A DNA stretch of 64,000 bases from Halosimplex litoreum (GTDB taxonomy: Archaea; Halobacteriota; Halobacteria; Halobacteriales; Haloarculaceae). The stretch lies in assembly GCF_016065055.1 (NCBI RefSeq), contig NZ_CP065856.1, forward strand, positions 310,001 through 374,000, read 5' to 3'. The translations under genes and the position numbers were made by a program. How positions within the stretch are numbered: the stretch's first letter is position 1; each line of letters begins with the position of its first letter. This document shows positions 8,674 through 17,461 of this stretch, piece after piece. The notes under the pieces are model-generated. The model saw only the letters and a program-made list of their open reading frames with translations. It did no database searches and was not told the origin of the DNA.

Positions 8674-9861
8674 GTGTGCGCTTCCCTCCAGCGACGCTCC
8701 GCAGACGGCGGTCCGACGGACGCCGGATTCGTCGCGCTCCTCGCGCTCCTGGCCGGCCTCGTTCTCGTGAGGTTCGGCGTCGGCTACGCCACCGGAGTGT
8801 TTCGCTCGGCTACCGGTCTCCTCAGGGTGCCGGCGCTCGTGACCCTGGCGTACAGCGCCGTCGCGCTCGCCGGCCTCGGTGCCGTCTCCGCGGCGTTCGC
8901 GGCCGGACGCGACGAGTGGCTCGACGGGGACGAACTGACCCAGGCGGCCCTGGCCGCGATCCCGCTGGTCGTCGTCGCCGTCCACGTGACGTTCGGACGA
9001 CTCGATGTCGGCGTCTCGGCCCTGCCGGTCGTCAGGTCGGGCGGATACCTGGTCGCCGTCGGCGGTCTCACGTTCGGCTACGCCCGCGTTGCCGACCTCG
9101 ACGTGGCGACGAACCCGCCGACCGACGACGGCTGGCTCGTGACCGCGCTCGCCGTCGCCGTCGTCACCGCGAGCGCCGCGCTCGTGACCGTCGGCGCATC
9201 GCTGTCCGGCTGGCCCGACGCGCCGTTCGCGGCGTTCCGGTACGGAACGGCGCCTTCGGTCTCGTCGCTACTCCTGACGACCGTCGTCCCGGTGACGGTC
9301 ACGGCCGCCGGGACGGCGCTGCTGTTCAACGGCGCCGTCCAGGCCGCGCTCCGTCGGCACCGCTCGGCCGCCGCTGCCGTCGGCGTCGTGACGCTACTGG
9401 CGTTCGGTGTCGACTGGGCGATCGCGGCCGTTCCGATCGCGCTCTCGTCGGTCCTCGACCCGGTTGCGGCACCGATCCGGTGGCTCGTCGTCCTCGTCGC
9501 GGCCCTCGTCGCGGTCGCGGTGGTGCTGGCCGTCTCGGTCGCGTACGGGCGTCTCTGGGACGAACGAGGCACCGTCTCGCGCGACCGGTCGCCGCTCGTC
9601 GCCGCCGGAGCGGGAGCCGCGCTCGGCGCCCTCGTCGCGGCCGTCGGGTTCGCGCTCGTCGGGCCCGATCCCGGACCGGCGACGCTCGGCTACGCCGTCG
9701 CCGTCGGCGTCGCCGCGCTCGCCTACGAGCGAGTCCGGTCGATCTGGGCGCCGGCGCTCGTCTACGCCGCACACGGCGTCACGACACAGCTCGTCCCTTA
9801 CTACGTCCCGTCCGACGCCGCCGGCGCCGTCGTCGTGTCGGTCCTTTCGGCCCTGAGCTGA
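8674..9861 (+). CDS. CPBP-like polytopic membrane protein lacking the catalytic Glu pair
   Basis: A 395-residue membrane protein with about ten hydrophobic helices, starting at a GTG. Near residues 215-235, ALLFNGAVQAALRR aligns with the CPBP (Abi/CAAX protease-like) motif EELLFRGxxQxxL. Near residues 355-375, SIWAPALVYAAHGV resembles the CPBP third motif. The two glutamates and the arginine of motif 1 are replaced (TA and N), so protease activity is unlikely. It could be an inactive CPBP relative, but the similarity is only by eye. It stands alone between two small genes. Confidence 0.6.
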   Translation: MCASLQRRSADGGPTDAGFVALLALLAGLVLVRFGVGYATGVFRSATGLLRVPALVTLAYSAVALAGLGAVSAAFAAGRDEWLDGDELTQAALAAIPLVVVAVHVTFGRLDVGVSALPVVRSGGYLVAVGGLTFGYARVADLDVATNPPTDDGWLVTALAVAVVTASAALVTVGASLSGWPDAPFAAFRYGTAPSVSSLLLTTVVPVTVTAAGTALLFNGAVQAALRRHRSAAAAVGVVTLLAFGVDWAIAAVPIALSSVLDPVAAPIRWLVVLVAALVAVAVVLAVSVAYGRLWDERGTVSRDRSPLVAAGAGAALGALVAAVGFALVGPDPGPATLGYAVAVGVAALAYERVRSIWAPALVYAAHGVTTQLVPYYVPSDAAGAVVVSVLSALS

Positions 9862-10039
9862 GTCGCCGTACCGTCGAGCGCGGGCGATCCGGCCCGGAGT
9901 CCATTCGCATCTTCTCGCGGTCGGTTCGCGACCGCAGGCTCCGAACCCGTAACGAGACACTCCCTGACACGCACCCCGAAACGTAACTGCACGAACACCT
10001 ATTCCCGTCGCAGACCCACGTTCGACGGGGGAGATAGGA

Positions 10040-10246
10040 ATGCCACTACTGGAGCGTATCACGCGACTGTTCGGCGACGGGAGGGACACCGACGGCGGAG
10101 CGGCGAGGGATCGGAAATCCTTGGAGGAGGCGTCGATGGAACCGAGTCACGTCTGCCAGAGCTGTGGGAAGGAGTACTTCGAGAACCCGTCGATGAACAT
10201 CCGAACCTGCGGGAACTGCGGCGGCGTCAAGGTCGAACCGGTCTGA
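10040..10246 (+). CDS. Small zinc-ribbon protein
   Basis: Sixty-eight residues with a basic/acidic N-terminal half and a compact C-terminal zinc ribbon, CQSCGKEYFENPSMNIRTC followed by GNCGG. Four cysteines in two CxxC pairs should hold one zinc. Haloarchaea encode many such small zinc-finger proteins of mostly unknown role. No partner is obvious. It is convergent with purL, about 60 bases away. Confidence 0.7.
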   Translation: MPLLERITRLFGDGRDTDGGAARDRKSLEEASMEPSHVCQSCGKEYFENPSMNIRTCGNCGGVKVEPV

Positions 10247-10306
10247 CCGGCGCGGCCGTCACCGTCGGGAGCGACGGGCCGCGCCGACCGCTCGCGAACA
10301 GCCCGT

Positions 10307-12469
10307 TCAGTCAAGTTCGCGGTCGATCACGTCGCGCAGGCCCGCGATCTCGGCGGCGTCGTAGGACAGATCGCCGTCGGCCAGCGCCACGTCGAGCGTC
10401 CCGGAGTCGTCGGCGCTCCCGAGGTCGTATACGGGGGCGACGCCGTCGAAGGCCTCGCGAACCGCGCTCGCGTCTGTCGTCTCGATCACGACGCGGCCGG
10501 CCTGCTCGCCGAACAGTAGCGCCGCGGGCGACCCCTTCGACGGCGCGTCGAGGTCGACGCTGGCGCCGGCTCCGTCCGAGACCATCTCGGCGAGCGCGAC
10601 CGCGAGGCCGCCGTGGCTCACGTCGTGGGTCGTGAGTGTCGCGTCGTCGTTCGCCACGTCGACCAGCGTGTCGACGAACGCGTCGGGGTCGGCCAGCGAC
10701 TCCGGGAAGCGATCGGTCCCCCCGAACTGTGCGAGGTACTCCGAGCCGCCGAGTCGCGCCTCGGCGTCGCCCTCCAGCGAGCGCGCGCCGACGAGCAGGA
10801 GGTCGCCCTCGCCGGAGAGGGCGTGGGGCGGCGCGTCGTACCCGTCTTTGACGCCCACAAGCGCGAGCGTCGGCGTCGGCGGGATGGGTCCGGCGACCGA
10901 ATCGTTGTACAGCGAGACGTTCCCGCCGAGGACGGGCACGTCCAGCGTCGAGCACATCTCGGCGAGGCCGTCGACGATCCCCTCGAACCCGCCGTAGACG
11001 TCTGACTTCTCGGGGTTGCCGCCGTTGAGACAGTCGACCGCGGCGTGGGGGGTCGCGCCCTTCGCGGCGACGTTGGTCGCGTTCTCCAGCGCGACGGCGC
11101 GGGCGCCCTCGTAGGGGGCCGCCGTCGTCCAGTTGGGGTCGGCGCCCGAGGAGAACGCGAGCCCCGTTCCGGCCTCTCTGACGGCCAGGATCGCGGCGTC
11201 GTCGCCCGGCGGCGTCGCCGTGCGAACCTGCACCTCGTGGTCGTACTGCCGATACACCCACTCCTTCGACGCCGTGTTCGGACTGCCGACGACGGCCTCG
11301 AACGCCTCCGCCAGGTCGACGTCTCCGGGGAGGTCCCGCTCCTGTTCCTCGGGTTCGTCGGCCGGGAGGTCGTTGTACGGCGCGCCGTCGCCGAGGAACT
11401 CCGCGGGCGCGTCGACGACCGTCTCGCCCTCGAAGGTGCAGACGTAGTTGCCGTCGGTGACCTCGCCGATGACCGACGCACCGAGGTCGTAGCGGTCGGC
11501 GATCTCCCGGACGCGGTCGACGTTCTCCGGGCGGACCTCGTAGCACATCCGCTCCTGACTCTCGGCGAGCAGGTACTCCATCGCGTTCATGTTCGGCTCG
11601 CGCTCGTGAACGTTCGTCAGCTCGATGTTCGCCCCGAGGCCGCCCTTGGCGACCATCTCGGAGGAGGCGCCGCCCAGGCCCGCCGCACCGAGGTCGCGAG
11701 CCGACTCGATCAGTTCCTCGTCGATCAACGCCTCGTTGGCCTCGACGAGCAGCTTCTCGGTGTAGGGGTCACCGACCTGCACTGCCGGTCGGTCCTCGGT
11801 CTCGGCGTCCTCGGCGAGGTCCTCGCTCGCGAAGGAGGCGCCGCCGAGCCCGTCGCGACCCGTCGAGTTCCCGACGAGGACGAGCTTGTTCCCGGGCTCT
11901 TGGGCCTCGGCAGTGACGAGGCGGTCGGGGTCGTCGATCAGGCCGACGCAGGCGACGTTGACCAGCGGGTTGCCCTCGTAGTCGCCGTGGAAGGCGGTCG
12001 AGCCGGTGACGGTGGGGACGCCGATGCAGTTGCCGTAGTGGGAGATGCCCTCGACGACGCCCTCGAAGAGATAGCGGGAGTGCTCGCGGTCGAAATCGCC
12101 GAAATAGAGGGAGTCGGCGAGCGCGATGGGGTAGGCGCCCATCGAGAGGGTGTCGCGGACGATGCCGCCGACGCCCGTGGCGGCGCCGTCGAACGGATCG
12201 ACGTAGGAGGGGTGGTTGTGGCTCTCGATACCCATCGTGATGTAGGTCTCGTCGTCGCCCTCGGAGGGGATGGAGACGACGCCCGCGTCGTCGCCGGGGC
12301 CGACGACGACCTGGTCGCCCTCGCTGTCGAAGGCGGAGAGCAGCGGCCACGAGGAGCGGTAGGCGCAGTGTTCGCTCCAGAGGTTCTCGAACAGCGCGGC
12401 CTCGGCGCGGGTCGGCTCCCGCCCCAGTTCCTCGACCACCAGGTCGTGGTCGCTATCGGTGAGACTCAT
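10307..12469 (-). CDS. purL: Phosphoribosylformylglycinamidine synthase subunit PurL
   Basis: This enzyme converts FGAR to FGAM in de novo purine synthesis, with ATP and with ammonia supplied by PurQ through PurS. The 720 residues match the small archaeal/Gram-positive PurL type. The N-terminus has the substrate motif [15 protein letters not shown], the glycine loop GPGDDAGVV and GIESHNHPS. Two AIRS-like halves follow, the second containing [10 protein letters not shown] and [13 protein letters not shown]. PurS and PurQ are not in the window. The gene is monocistronic as far as can be seen, with the start codon at [20 protein letters not shown]. Confidence 0.97.
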   Translation of the reverse strand: MSLTDSDHDLVVEELGREPTRAEAALFENLWSEHCAYRSSWPLLSAFDSEGDQVVVGPGDDAGVVSIPSEGDDETYITMGIESHNHPSYVDPFDGAATGVGGIVRDTLSMGAYPIALADSLYFGDFDREHSRYLFEGVVEGISHYGNCIGVPTVTGSTAFHGDYEGNPLVNVACVGLIDDPDRLVTAEAQEPGNKLVLVGNSTGRDGLGGASFASEDLAEDAETEDRPAVQVGDPYTEKLLVEANEALIDEELIESARDLGAAGLGGASSEMVAKGGLGANIELTNVHEREPNMNAMEYLLAESQERMCYEVRPENVDRVREIADRYDLGASVIGEVTDGNYVCTFEGETVVDAPAEFLGDGAPYNDLPADEPEEQERDLPGDVDLAEAFEAVVGSPNTASKEWVYRQYDHEVQVRTATPPGDDAAILAVREAGTGLAFSSGADPNWTTAAPYEGARAVALENATNVAAKGATPHAAVDCLNGGNPEKSDVYGGFEGIVDGLAEMCSTLDVPVLGGNVSLYNDSVAGPIPPTPTLALVGVKDGYDAPPHALSGEGDLLLVGARSLEGDAEARLGGSEYLAQFGGTDRFPESLADPDAFVDTLVDVANDDATLTTHDVSHGGLAVALAEMVSDGAGASVDLDAPSKGSPAALLFGEQAGRVVIETTDASAVREAFDGVAPVYDLGSADDSGTLDVALADGDLSYDAAEIAGLRDVIDRELD

Positions 12470-12565
12470 TGTCGGAGGGTGGCTCCCGGCCGGCTAAATC
12501 GCTTTCCATGCGCGGCGGACCGTCCCCCGAGCCCCGTCGTCGACCCGTCCGCCTCGCCGCCCCGC

Positions 12566-13429
12566 TCACTCCTCGGACACGCGCACCGACAGCACCGGCA
12601 CCGACGCCGACCGCATCAGGTTCTCGGTGACGCTCCCGAGGATGCGCTTGTCGATCCCGGTCCGGCCGTGGGTGCCGACGACGACGAGGCCGATACCGTT
12701 GGCGTCGACGTATTCGTTGAGCCGGTCGACCACGTCGCCCTCCTCGACGGCGGTCTCGACGGCGACGCCGCGGTCGTCGGCCCGTTCCCTGACGGGGGCG
12801 AACAGGCCCTCGTCGCGCTGCTCGCGAGCCTCGTCGATCTGCGACGACCCCAGGTCGATGCCCAGCACGTTCGATTCGAGGACCGACACCAGGTGGAGCG
12901 TCGCGCCGGTGGCGTCGGCGATTCCCAGGCCTTCGTCGACGGCCGCTGCGGAACCGTCGCTGCCGTCGCTCCCGACGAGCACCGACTCGGGCGGGTACTC
13001 GCGGTCGCTCTCGGGCGGGACCACGAGGACGGGCGCGCCGCCGTTCCGGACGACTCGCTCGGTGACGCTCCCGAGGATGATCCGCTCGATGTCGCGGCTC
13101 CCGCGGGTGCCCATCACCACCAGGTCGATCCCCCGGTCGTCGACGTAGTCGCAGATGGTCCGCGACGGGCCGCCCTGGACCACGTCCTCGACCGTGTCGA
13201 CACCCGCGTTTCGGGCGCGGCTCGCTGCGTCCTCGACGATGTCGCGACCCTGTCCCTCCAGCACGTCGGTCACTCGTCCCTGGACGTTCGACAGGCTCGG
13301 CTGGTTCGTGTCGGCGACGTACAGCACGTGGAGCGTCGCGTCGTGGGCGTCGGCCGCGGCGATGGCGGTTTCGAGGGCCGTCTCCGCCGCCTCGCTGCCG
13401 TCCGTCGGGAAGAGGATCGCGTCGTACAT
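12566..13429 (-). CDS. Tandem-domain universal stress protein (UspA family)
   Basis: The 287 residues hold two Usp domains. Domain 1 (about 1-140) starts MYDAILFPTDGSEAAETAL and ends in the ATP-binding motif GTRGSRDIERIILGSVTERV. Domain 2 (about 148-287) starts SVLVGSDGSDGSAAAVDEG and ends GTHGRTGIDKRILGSVTENL. Both keep the G-xx-G-x9-G(S/T) pattern, so both may bind ATP. Usp proteins are usually induced under stress, but the exact role here is unknown. The start was set at the family MYDAIL, not at an upstream in-frame ATG. Confidence 0.92.
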   Translation of the reverse strand: MYDAILFPTDGSEAAETALETAIAAADAHDATLHVLYVADTNQPSLSNVQGRVTDVLEGQGRDIVEDAASRARNAGVDTVEDVVQGGPSRTICDYVDDRGIDLVVMGTRGSRDIERIILGSVTERVVRNGGAPVLVVPPESDREYPPESVLVGSDGSDGSAAAVDEGLGIADATGATLHLVSVLESNVLGIDLGSSQIDEAREQRDEGLFAPVRERADDRGVAVETAVEEGDVVDRLNEYVDANGIGLVVVGTHGRTGIDKRILGSVTENLMRSASVPVLSVRVSEE

Positions 13430-13636
13430 GTCTCTACTTCCACGGGCCAGCCTCAAAAACGCTGTCTGCGATCGGTCCGAGTGCCTCGCGGTCGCGGGAG
13501 ACCCGGCCGAGAGCCGACCCGGAACCGAACGTCTTCGCAATCGGACCTACCCGGCGAACGGATTCGGGTGGCCGTTTATGTCGTCGACCCCCGACGCTGG
13601 GGCCGTTTTCAGACCGCGGGAATGCCCGTGTCGCGA

Positions 13637-13642
13637 TTTAAG
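13637..13642 (+). promoter_or_regulatory. TATA-like box for the multicopper oxidase gene
   Basis: TTTAAG lies 27-32 bases before the ATG at 13669, the normal distance for a leaderless archaeal transcript starting at that codon. Confidence 0.5.
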
Positions 13643-13668
13643 CTATCACTCCCAACTCCGAAGTGAGC

Positions 13669-14844
13669 ATGACCGACAACATCGGTGCGCCTGGAACGGA
13701 TATGTCGCGTCGCGAGTTCGCCAAAGCCGCCGCCGGTACGACCGGCTTCGTGGCGCTCTCCGGCTGTCAGGCCGCCCCCGCCGAAGAGAGCGGTGTCACC
13801 GTCTCCGAGGTCGAATCGGGGACCGGTTCCACGCCCGCACAGACCGCCAACCCCGCGGACCTCCCGAAGACCTCCCCGCCACAGGTCGTCAACGTCGACG
13901 AACAGGGCAACCAGGTCACCCTGTCCAGCGTCCCCTCCTACCACGAGGTCCACCCCGGCGAGTCCATGGGCGGCCCGGTCGACCTCCCGGCGGTCTGGGC
14001 GTTCCAGGCCGACGACCGCGAACCCTCCGTTCCCGGTCCTATCCTCCGGACGACCGAGGGCGAGGACATGGAAGTCACGCTGGACAACACGGACGGCAAG
14101 CGCCCCCACACGGTCCACTTCCACGGCCAGCGCAAGACCTGGGAGAACGACGGCGTCCCGACGACGACGGGCATCACCGTCCCGCCGGGCGAGAAACACA
14201 CCTACGAGATCCCCGCGAACGTCCCCGGCACCCACCTCTATCACTGCCACTACCAGACCCACCGCCACATCGACATGGGGATGTACGGCTTCCTGCGTGT
14301 CGACCCGAAGGGCTACGAGGAGGCCGACCAGGAACTGTTCATGACGATGAAGGAGTGGGACAACGACCTCAACAAGCAGATGGCTGGAATGGACGTGTCC
14401 TACTCGCCGCGCCAGCGCGACCCCAACGTCTTCACGATCAACGGCAAGTCCGCACCCCGGACGCTCCACCCCGAGGACGGCTCGCCCGTCATCGTCGAGC
14501 AGGGCGACACCGTCCGCATCCACTTCGCCAACAACGGGTACATGATGCACCCGATGCACACGCACAACCACCGCTTCGAAGTCGTCGAGAAGGACGGCTC
14601 GACCGTCCCCGAGGCGGCCCGCTACAAGCAGGACGTGCTCAACATCGCGCCCGCCGAGCGCAAGACCGTCGAGTTCGAGGCCGACGCCGACCCCGGTATC
14701 TACCTCATGCACTGCCACAAGGTGTTCCACGCCATGAACGGCAACTCCTACCCCGGCGGCATGGTCGGCGCCATCGTCTACCGCGACGCCATGGATTCGG
14801 ACATCTTCTCCCAGCTCATGGACTACGCCGGCTACGAGGGCTGA
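13669..14844 (+). CDS. Two-domain multicopper oxidase (laccase-like), Tat-exported
   Basis: A periplasm-side copper oxidase that would oxidise phenols, metals or another donor with oxygen; the donor is unknown. The N-terminus carries MSRREFAKAAAGTTGFVALSGC, a twin-arginine signal with a possible lipobox. Both cupredoxin domains carry copper motifs: HTVHFHG (H147 on) and HCH at 192-194 in domain 1, HPMHTH (294-299) and HCH at 348-350 in domain 2. Together these supply the trinuclear centre. Domain 1 has a full type 1 ligand set (HCHYQTH...M). It lacks the nitrite reductase pattern. An in-frame GTG two codons upstream and the ATG at 13702 are alternative starts; the TATA spacing favours 13669. 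Confidence 0.87.
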   Translation: MTDNIGAPGTDMSRREFAKAAAGTTGFVALSGCQAAPAEESGVTVSEVESGTGSTPAQTANPADLPKTSPPQVVNVDEQGNQVTLSSVPSYHEVHPGESMGGPVDLPAVWAFQADDREPSVPGPILRTTEGEDMEVTLDNTDGKRPHTVHFHGQRKTWENDGVPTTTGITVPPGEKHTYEIPANVPGTHLYHCHYQTHRHIDMGMYGFLRVDPKGYEEADQELFMTMKEWDNDLNKQMAGMDVSYSPRQRDPNVFTINGKSAPRTLHPEDGSPVIVEQGDTVRIHFANNGYMMHPMHTHNHRFEVVEKDGSTVPEAARYKQDVLNIAPAERKTVEFEADADPGIYLMHCHKVFHAMNGNSYPGGMVGAIVYRDAMDSDIFSQLMDYAGYEG

Positions 14845-14862
14845 CCGCTCTCAGTCTCGCTC

Positions 14863-15699
14863 TCACCCCCGTTCCATCGCCTCGTCGTACCACGACGGGC
14901 GCTCGACCGTCGTCGTTCCGACCCGTTCGAACCGGACGCTCCGCCTGACCCGGACGCGGTCGCCGGCGTCGAGCGTCGCGTCGTAGACGACGTGATACGA
15001 CCGCACGAACCCCGACTCGGCGACGAACGCGTGCAGCGTCGCGTTCTCGACGCGCTCGATCTCGCCCGGATCGTCGACGAACTCGTCGGACCCGGCGGCC
15101 GTCCCGACGAGGTGGACTCGGTCGCGGTCGCGGTCGCGCGAGTCGTCGGCGACGCGCGTCTCGAACTCTTCGAGGGTCGACCGGACCTCCGCCTCGGGTC
15201 CCAGATCCAGCGCGGCCGTGCCGAGCCAGAAGCTCCAGGTCCCGACGTAGGCGTCGGTGTCGTCGTACCGACTGTACATCGTCCGGTCGTCGACGATCCG
15301 GCGGCGGAGGTACACCTCGTCGTTCGCCCAGTACTCCGCCCGCTCCGGTGGTTCGCCGGTCACGAGCGGCGCGGCCGGGCCGTCGACCGATACCCTCGCG
15401 TGGTAGTCCCGCGAGGGACCGGCCGAGAGCGCGAGTCGGACGGTCAACACCGACCTGAGCGACCCGTTCGCCGCCCGAACGGTCCGGTTCGTGACGAGTG
15501 TGTAACTGCTGTTCCCGAGCGTGGCCGCGTGGGCGCCGGCCAGCGCCGCCGCGTCGGTCATACCGTTCGGTTCGACGCCCGGCGCCAGTCCCGAATCGGT
15601 CGGCACCGGCGCCGACGTCACCGTCGGGCGGTCCGTTCCGGGCGCGAACGCACTACAGCCGGCGAGAACGACGAGCAGCGCGACGAGCGCCCGGCGCAT
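14863..15699 (-). CDS. DUF7537-like haloarchaeal lipoprotein
   Basis: A 278-residue secreted protein starting MRRALVALLVVLAGCSAFAPG, a short signal peptide with lipobox cysteine at residue 15. The mature part holds an NSSYTLVTNRTVRAANGS segment, a beta-rich region with YWANDEVYLRRRI, and a C-terminal VRRSVRFERVGTTTVERP. This pattern is typical of the haloarchaeal lipoproteins grouped as DUF7537 (function unknown) and is broadly like the protein at 54880-55884. The upstream side contains a repeat-bearing intergenic region. Confidence 0.75.
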   Translation of the reverse strand: MRRALVALLVVLAGCSAFAPGTDRPTVTSAPVPTDSGLAPGVEPNGMTDAAALAGAHAATLGNSSYTLVTNRTVRAANGSLRSVLTVRLALSAGPSRDYHARVSVDGPAAPLVTGEPPERAEYWANDEVYLRRRIVDDRTMYSRYDDTDAYVGTWSFWLGTAALDLGPEAEVRSTLEEFETRVADDSRDRDRDRVHLVGTAAGSDEFVDDPGEIERVENATLHAFVAESGFVRSYHVVYDATLDAGDRVRVRRSVRFERVGTTTVERPSWYDEAMERG

Positions 15700-15758
15700 A
15701 CGGTCGGTTCGGCTTCCGCGGGCAAAAGACGTGTGGCGAGGTACCGAGGGAAGATAGA

Positions 15759-16052
15759 TGCGGTGCGGTCGGCGCGCGCTGGAGCGCGCTCTCGTGCGCG
15801 CGACGATATCGCGCGAGAGATGAGTGAGGGAGCGGAGCGACCGAGCGAATCGGTTGGGGAGGCTCGTGGCCGTCTCCGGTGCTGTGCGGGGCGGTTGCTG
15901 TTGCGAGGAGTTGCTGTCCTGGCGGACTGAAAGGGCGAGACGCGCTCGCGTTTGCGTGGTCGTCTGAGCGGGCACTATCCGCGCGGGCGGTGCTGAGAGC
16001 GCGGATATCCCGCTCAACGGCCGCGAGCGCGGCGAGGGGTTTCGGTGCGTGC
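15759..16052. repeat. Interspersed non-coding element, copy A, with conserved hairpin
   Basis: No credible gene lies between 15700 and 16334. This segment is homologous to copy B at 53035-53335. Block 1 (15831-15884) matches 53119-53172 at 46 of 54 bases. Block 2 (15926-15950) matches 53183-53207 at 22 of 25. Block 3 (15997-16038) matches 53253-53294 at 34 of 42. A hairpin lies between blocks 2 and 3 (15965-16016). Its start (cggtgcggtcggcgcg, 15761-15776) also resembles the 26-bp array at 54631. Ends are approximate. It may be a structured RNA gene or a small mobile repeat. Confidence 0.7.
15965..16016. other. Hairpin of element copy A
   Basis: The outer stem TGAGCGGG (15965-15972) pairs perfectly with CCCGCTCA (16009-16016). 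The inner stem TATCCGCGC (15976-15984) pairs perfectly with GCGCGGATA (15999-16007). Three unpaired bases on the 5' side and one on the 3' side form an asymmetric internal loop, and the same 3-by-1 loop occurs in copy B. The outer stem sequence differs from copy B, yet both pair fully. Confidence 0.7.
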
Positions 16053-16226
16053 TGTCTCCAACGGTAGACTCGACAGCTAGCGAGCGCGGCGAGGGGTTTC
16101 GGTGCGTGCTGTCTCCAACGGTAGACTCGACAGCTAGCGAGCGCGGCGAGGGCTTTCGGCGCGTGCTGTCTCCAACGGTAGACTCGACAGCTAGCGAGCG
16201 CGGCGAGGGCTTTCGGTGCGTGCCGT
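16024..16226. repeat. 57-bp tandem repeat, about 3.5 copies
   Basis: Units start at 16024, 16081 and 16138, with a partial fourth from 16195. Each begins cgagcgcggcgagggg (or gggc), contains gtgctgtctccaacggta and ends gacagctag. Copies differ at a few positions only, so the array is recent. The unit overlaps block 3 of element copy A, which means the array amplifies the element's 3' end. The length is a multiple of three and leaves open frames on both strands, but the encoded peptides are meaningless. The remainder to 16334 shows no gene. Confidence 0.9.
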
Positions 16227-16334
16227 CGAGTGCAGTCGTGATCACTGCGAACTGTCGAACACAGTCGAGAGAGCCGGTGACCGAAACGGTTCCGGCGTGG
16301 CGGTCTCCTCGGCTATTCGGAGCGCATCCGGTCG

Positions 16335-17330
16335 TTACCGATCCTGGGACTCAGAATCATCGGTTCGCTCACCGTAGGCGTGCTCGATGGAGCGGAACAC
16401 CGACAGCGCGACCTTCTCGCGGCTGGCCGGGTCGCGCTGGCCGTAGCGGACCTCCTCGAACAACCTGGTGAGTTCGGCCACGTCCTCGGCGCCCATGCCG
16501 GCGGCGACGGCGGCGTCGGCGAACTCGCCGGGGGTCGCCGTGTCGGGGTCGGACACGTCGAGCATGCTGGTCATCTCCCACCAGGCGCGGTAGACCTCGT
16601 TGTCCACGTCGGCGTTGTGCTCCTCCAGCCGGTCGGCGGCGCGACCGGCCGCGGCCGCCAGGTCCCGCGGCGTGAACTGGTCGGCGTCGTCGGCCTGGGG
16701 GTCGCGCTCCTCGATGTTCGAGATGGTGTCGCCGCCCGACGCGCGGTACAGCGCCGCAGCGGTGCCGACGAGGACGACGCCGAAGACGCCCAGCACCGCC
16801 TCGGCGGGGAGGGTCGTGACCAGCGGGTCACCGCCGGTGCCGGGGAAGGTATCGCCGGTGACGTTCCCCGGCCCGACCCCTCGCCCGCCGACGGTCGGGC
16901 AGTCCGTCGAGAGGAAGTACGACAACAGTACCGGCGGCGCGAGCGCGTACACCCCGAGCAACGAGGCGCCGAAGCTGTAGCGGCGCTTGATCAGGCCGAC
17001 CGCCGCCGCGAACACGCCGAAGTAGGCGAGTCCGCCGTACCACGTCGTCAGCGGCTGGACACAGCGGCTTAGATCTCGCGGTTCACCCGGCTCGCTGGGC
17101 GTCCCGACCGGCGTCCCCTCGTCGGGCGGCCCCTCGTTCGGGTCCGACGGCTCGGTCGGGTCCGGCTGCGGATCCGGCTCACCGATCCCGTTGTCGCCGC
17201 CGGGGTCGACCGGCGCCGCCCCGACGTCGACCACCGAGGTTACCGTCGCCGCGCCGACGGCGATCGCCGCCATCGCCACCACGCCGACCGCGATCACCCG
17301 CAACGACGTCCTGTCGAAGTAGTCGTCCAT
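16335..17330 (-). CDS. DUF4129-domain membrane protein
   Basis: A 331-residue membrane protein of unknown function. An N-terminal helix (about 12-35) is followed by a Pro/Glu/Gly-rich extracellular linker (about 45-90). Three further helices come next (about 98-118, 128-145 and 180-202). A cytoplasmic C-terminal domain then has RAWWEMTSMLDVSDPDTATPGEFA and VAELTRLFEEVRYG, the usual DUF4129 pattern. Archaeal DUF4129 proteins often accompany MoxR/transglutaminase clusters, which are not seen here. The start at MDDYFDRTSLRV is supported by a TATA-like box about 26 bases upstream. Confidence 0.85.
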   Translation of the reverse strand: MDDYFDRTSLRVIAVGVVAMAAIAVGAATVTSVVDVGAAPVDPGGDNGIGEPDPQPDPTEPSDPNEGPPDEGTPVGTPSEPGEPRDLSRCVQPLTTWYGGLAYFGVFAAAVGLIKRRYSFGASLLGVYALAPPVLLSYFLSTDCPTVGGRGVGPGNVTGDTFPGTGGDPLVTTLPAEAVLGVFGVVLVGTAAALYRASGGDTISNIEERDPQADDADQFTPRDLAAAAGRAADRLEEHNADVDNEVYRAWWEMTSMLDVSDPDTATPGEFADAAVAAGMGAEDVAELTRLFEEVRYGQRDPASREKVALSVFRSIEHAYGERTDDSESQDR

Positions 17331-17352
17331 GGGTGTGCCAATGGCTACCGAT

Positions 17353-17359
17353 TGTAAAT
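17353..17359 (-). promoter_or_regulatory. TATA-like box for the DUF4129 gene
   Basis: On the minus strand the sequence reads ATTTACA, 23-29 bases before the ATG at 17330, consistent with a leaderless transcript. Confidence 0.5.
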
Positions 17360-17461
17360 GTTTTTCGTACGTACTCACTGACTAACAGGACAGTCAGGCG
17401 GTGTAACGCCGTCGGCCCGTCGGAGTCGAGCCGACGGCGGGAGGGATCGACCGGGGGAATG

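Noticed and set aside
13669..14844. Copper nitrite reductase NirK
   Set aside because: The protein has all four trinuclear-centre His motifs of laccase-type oxidases and lacks the NirK type 1 pattern (HCA...M).
16024..16226. Possible CRISPR array at the 57-bp repeats
   Set aside because: Units abut directly, with no unique spacers, and no cas genes are present. The 26-bp array at 54631 was rejected for the same reason.
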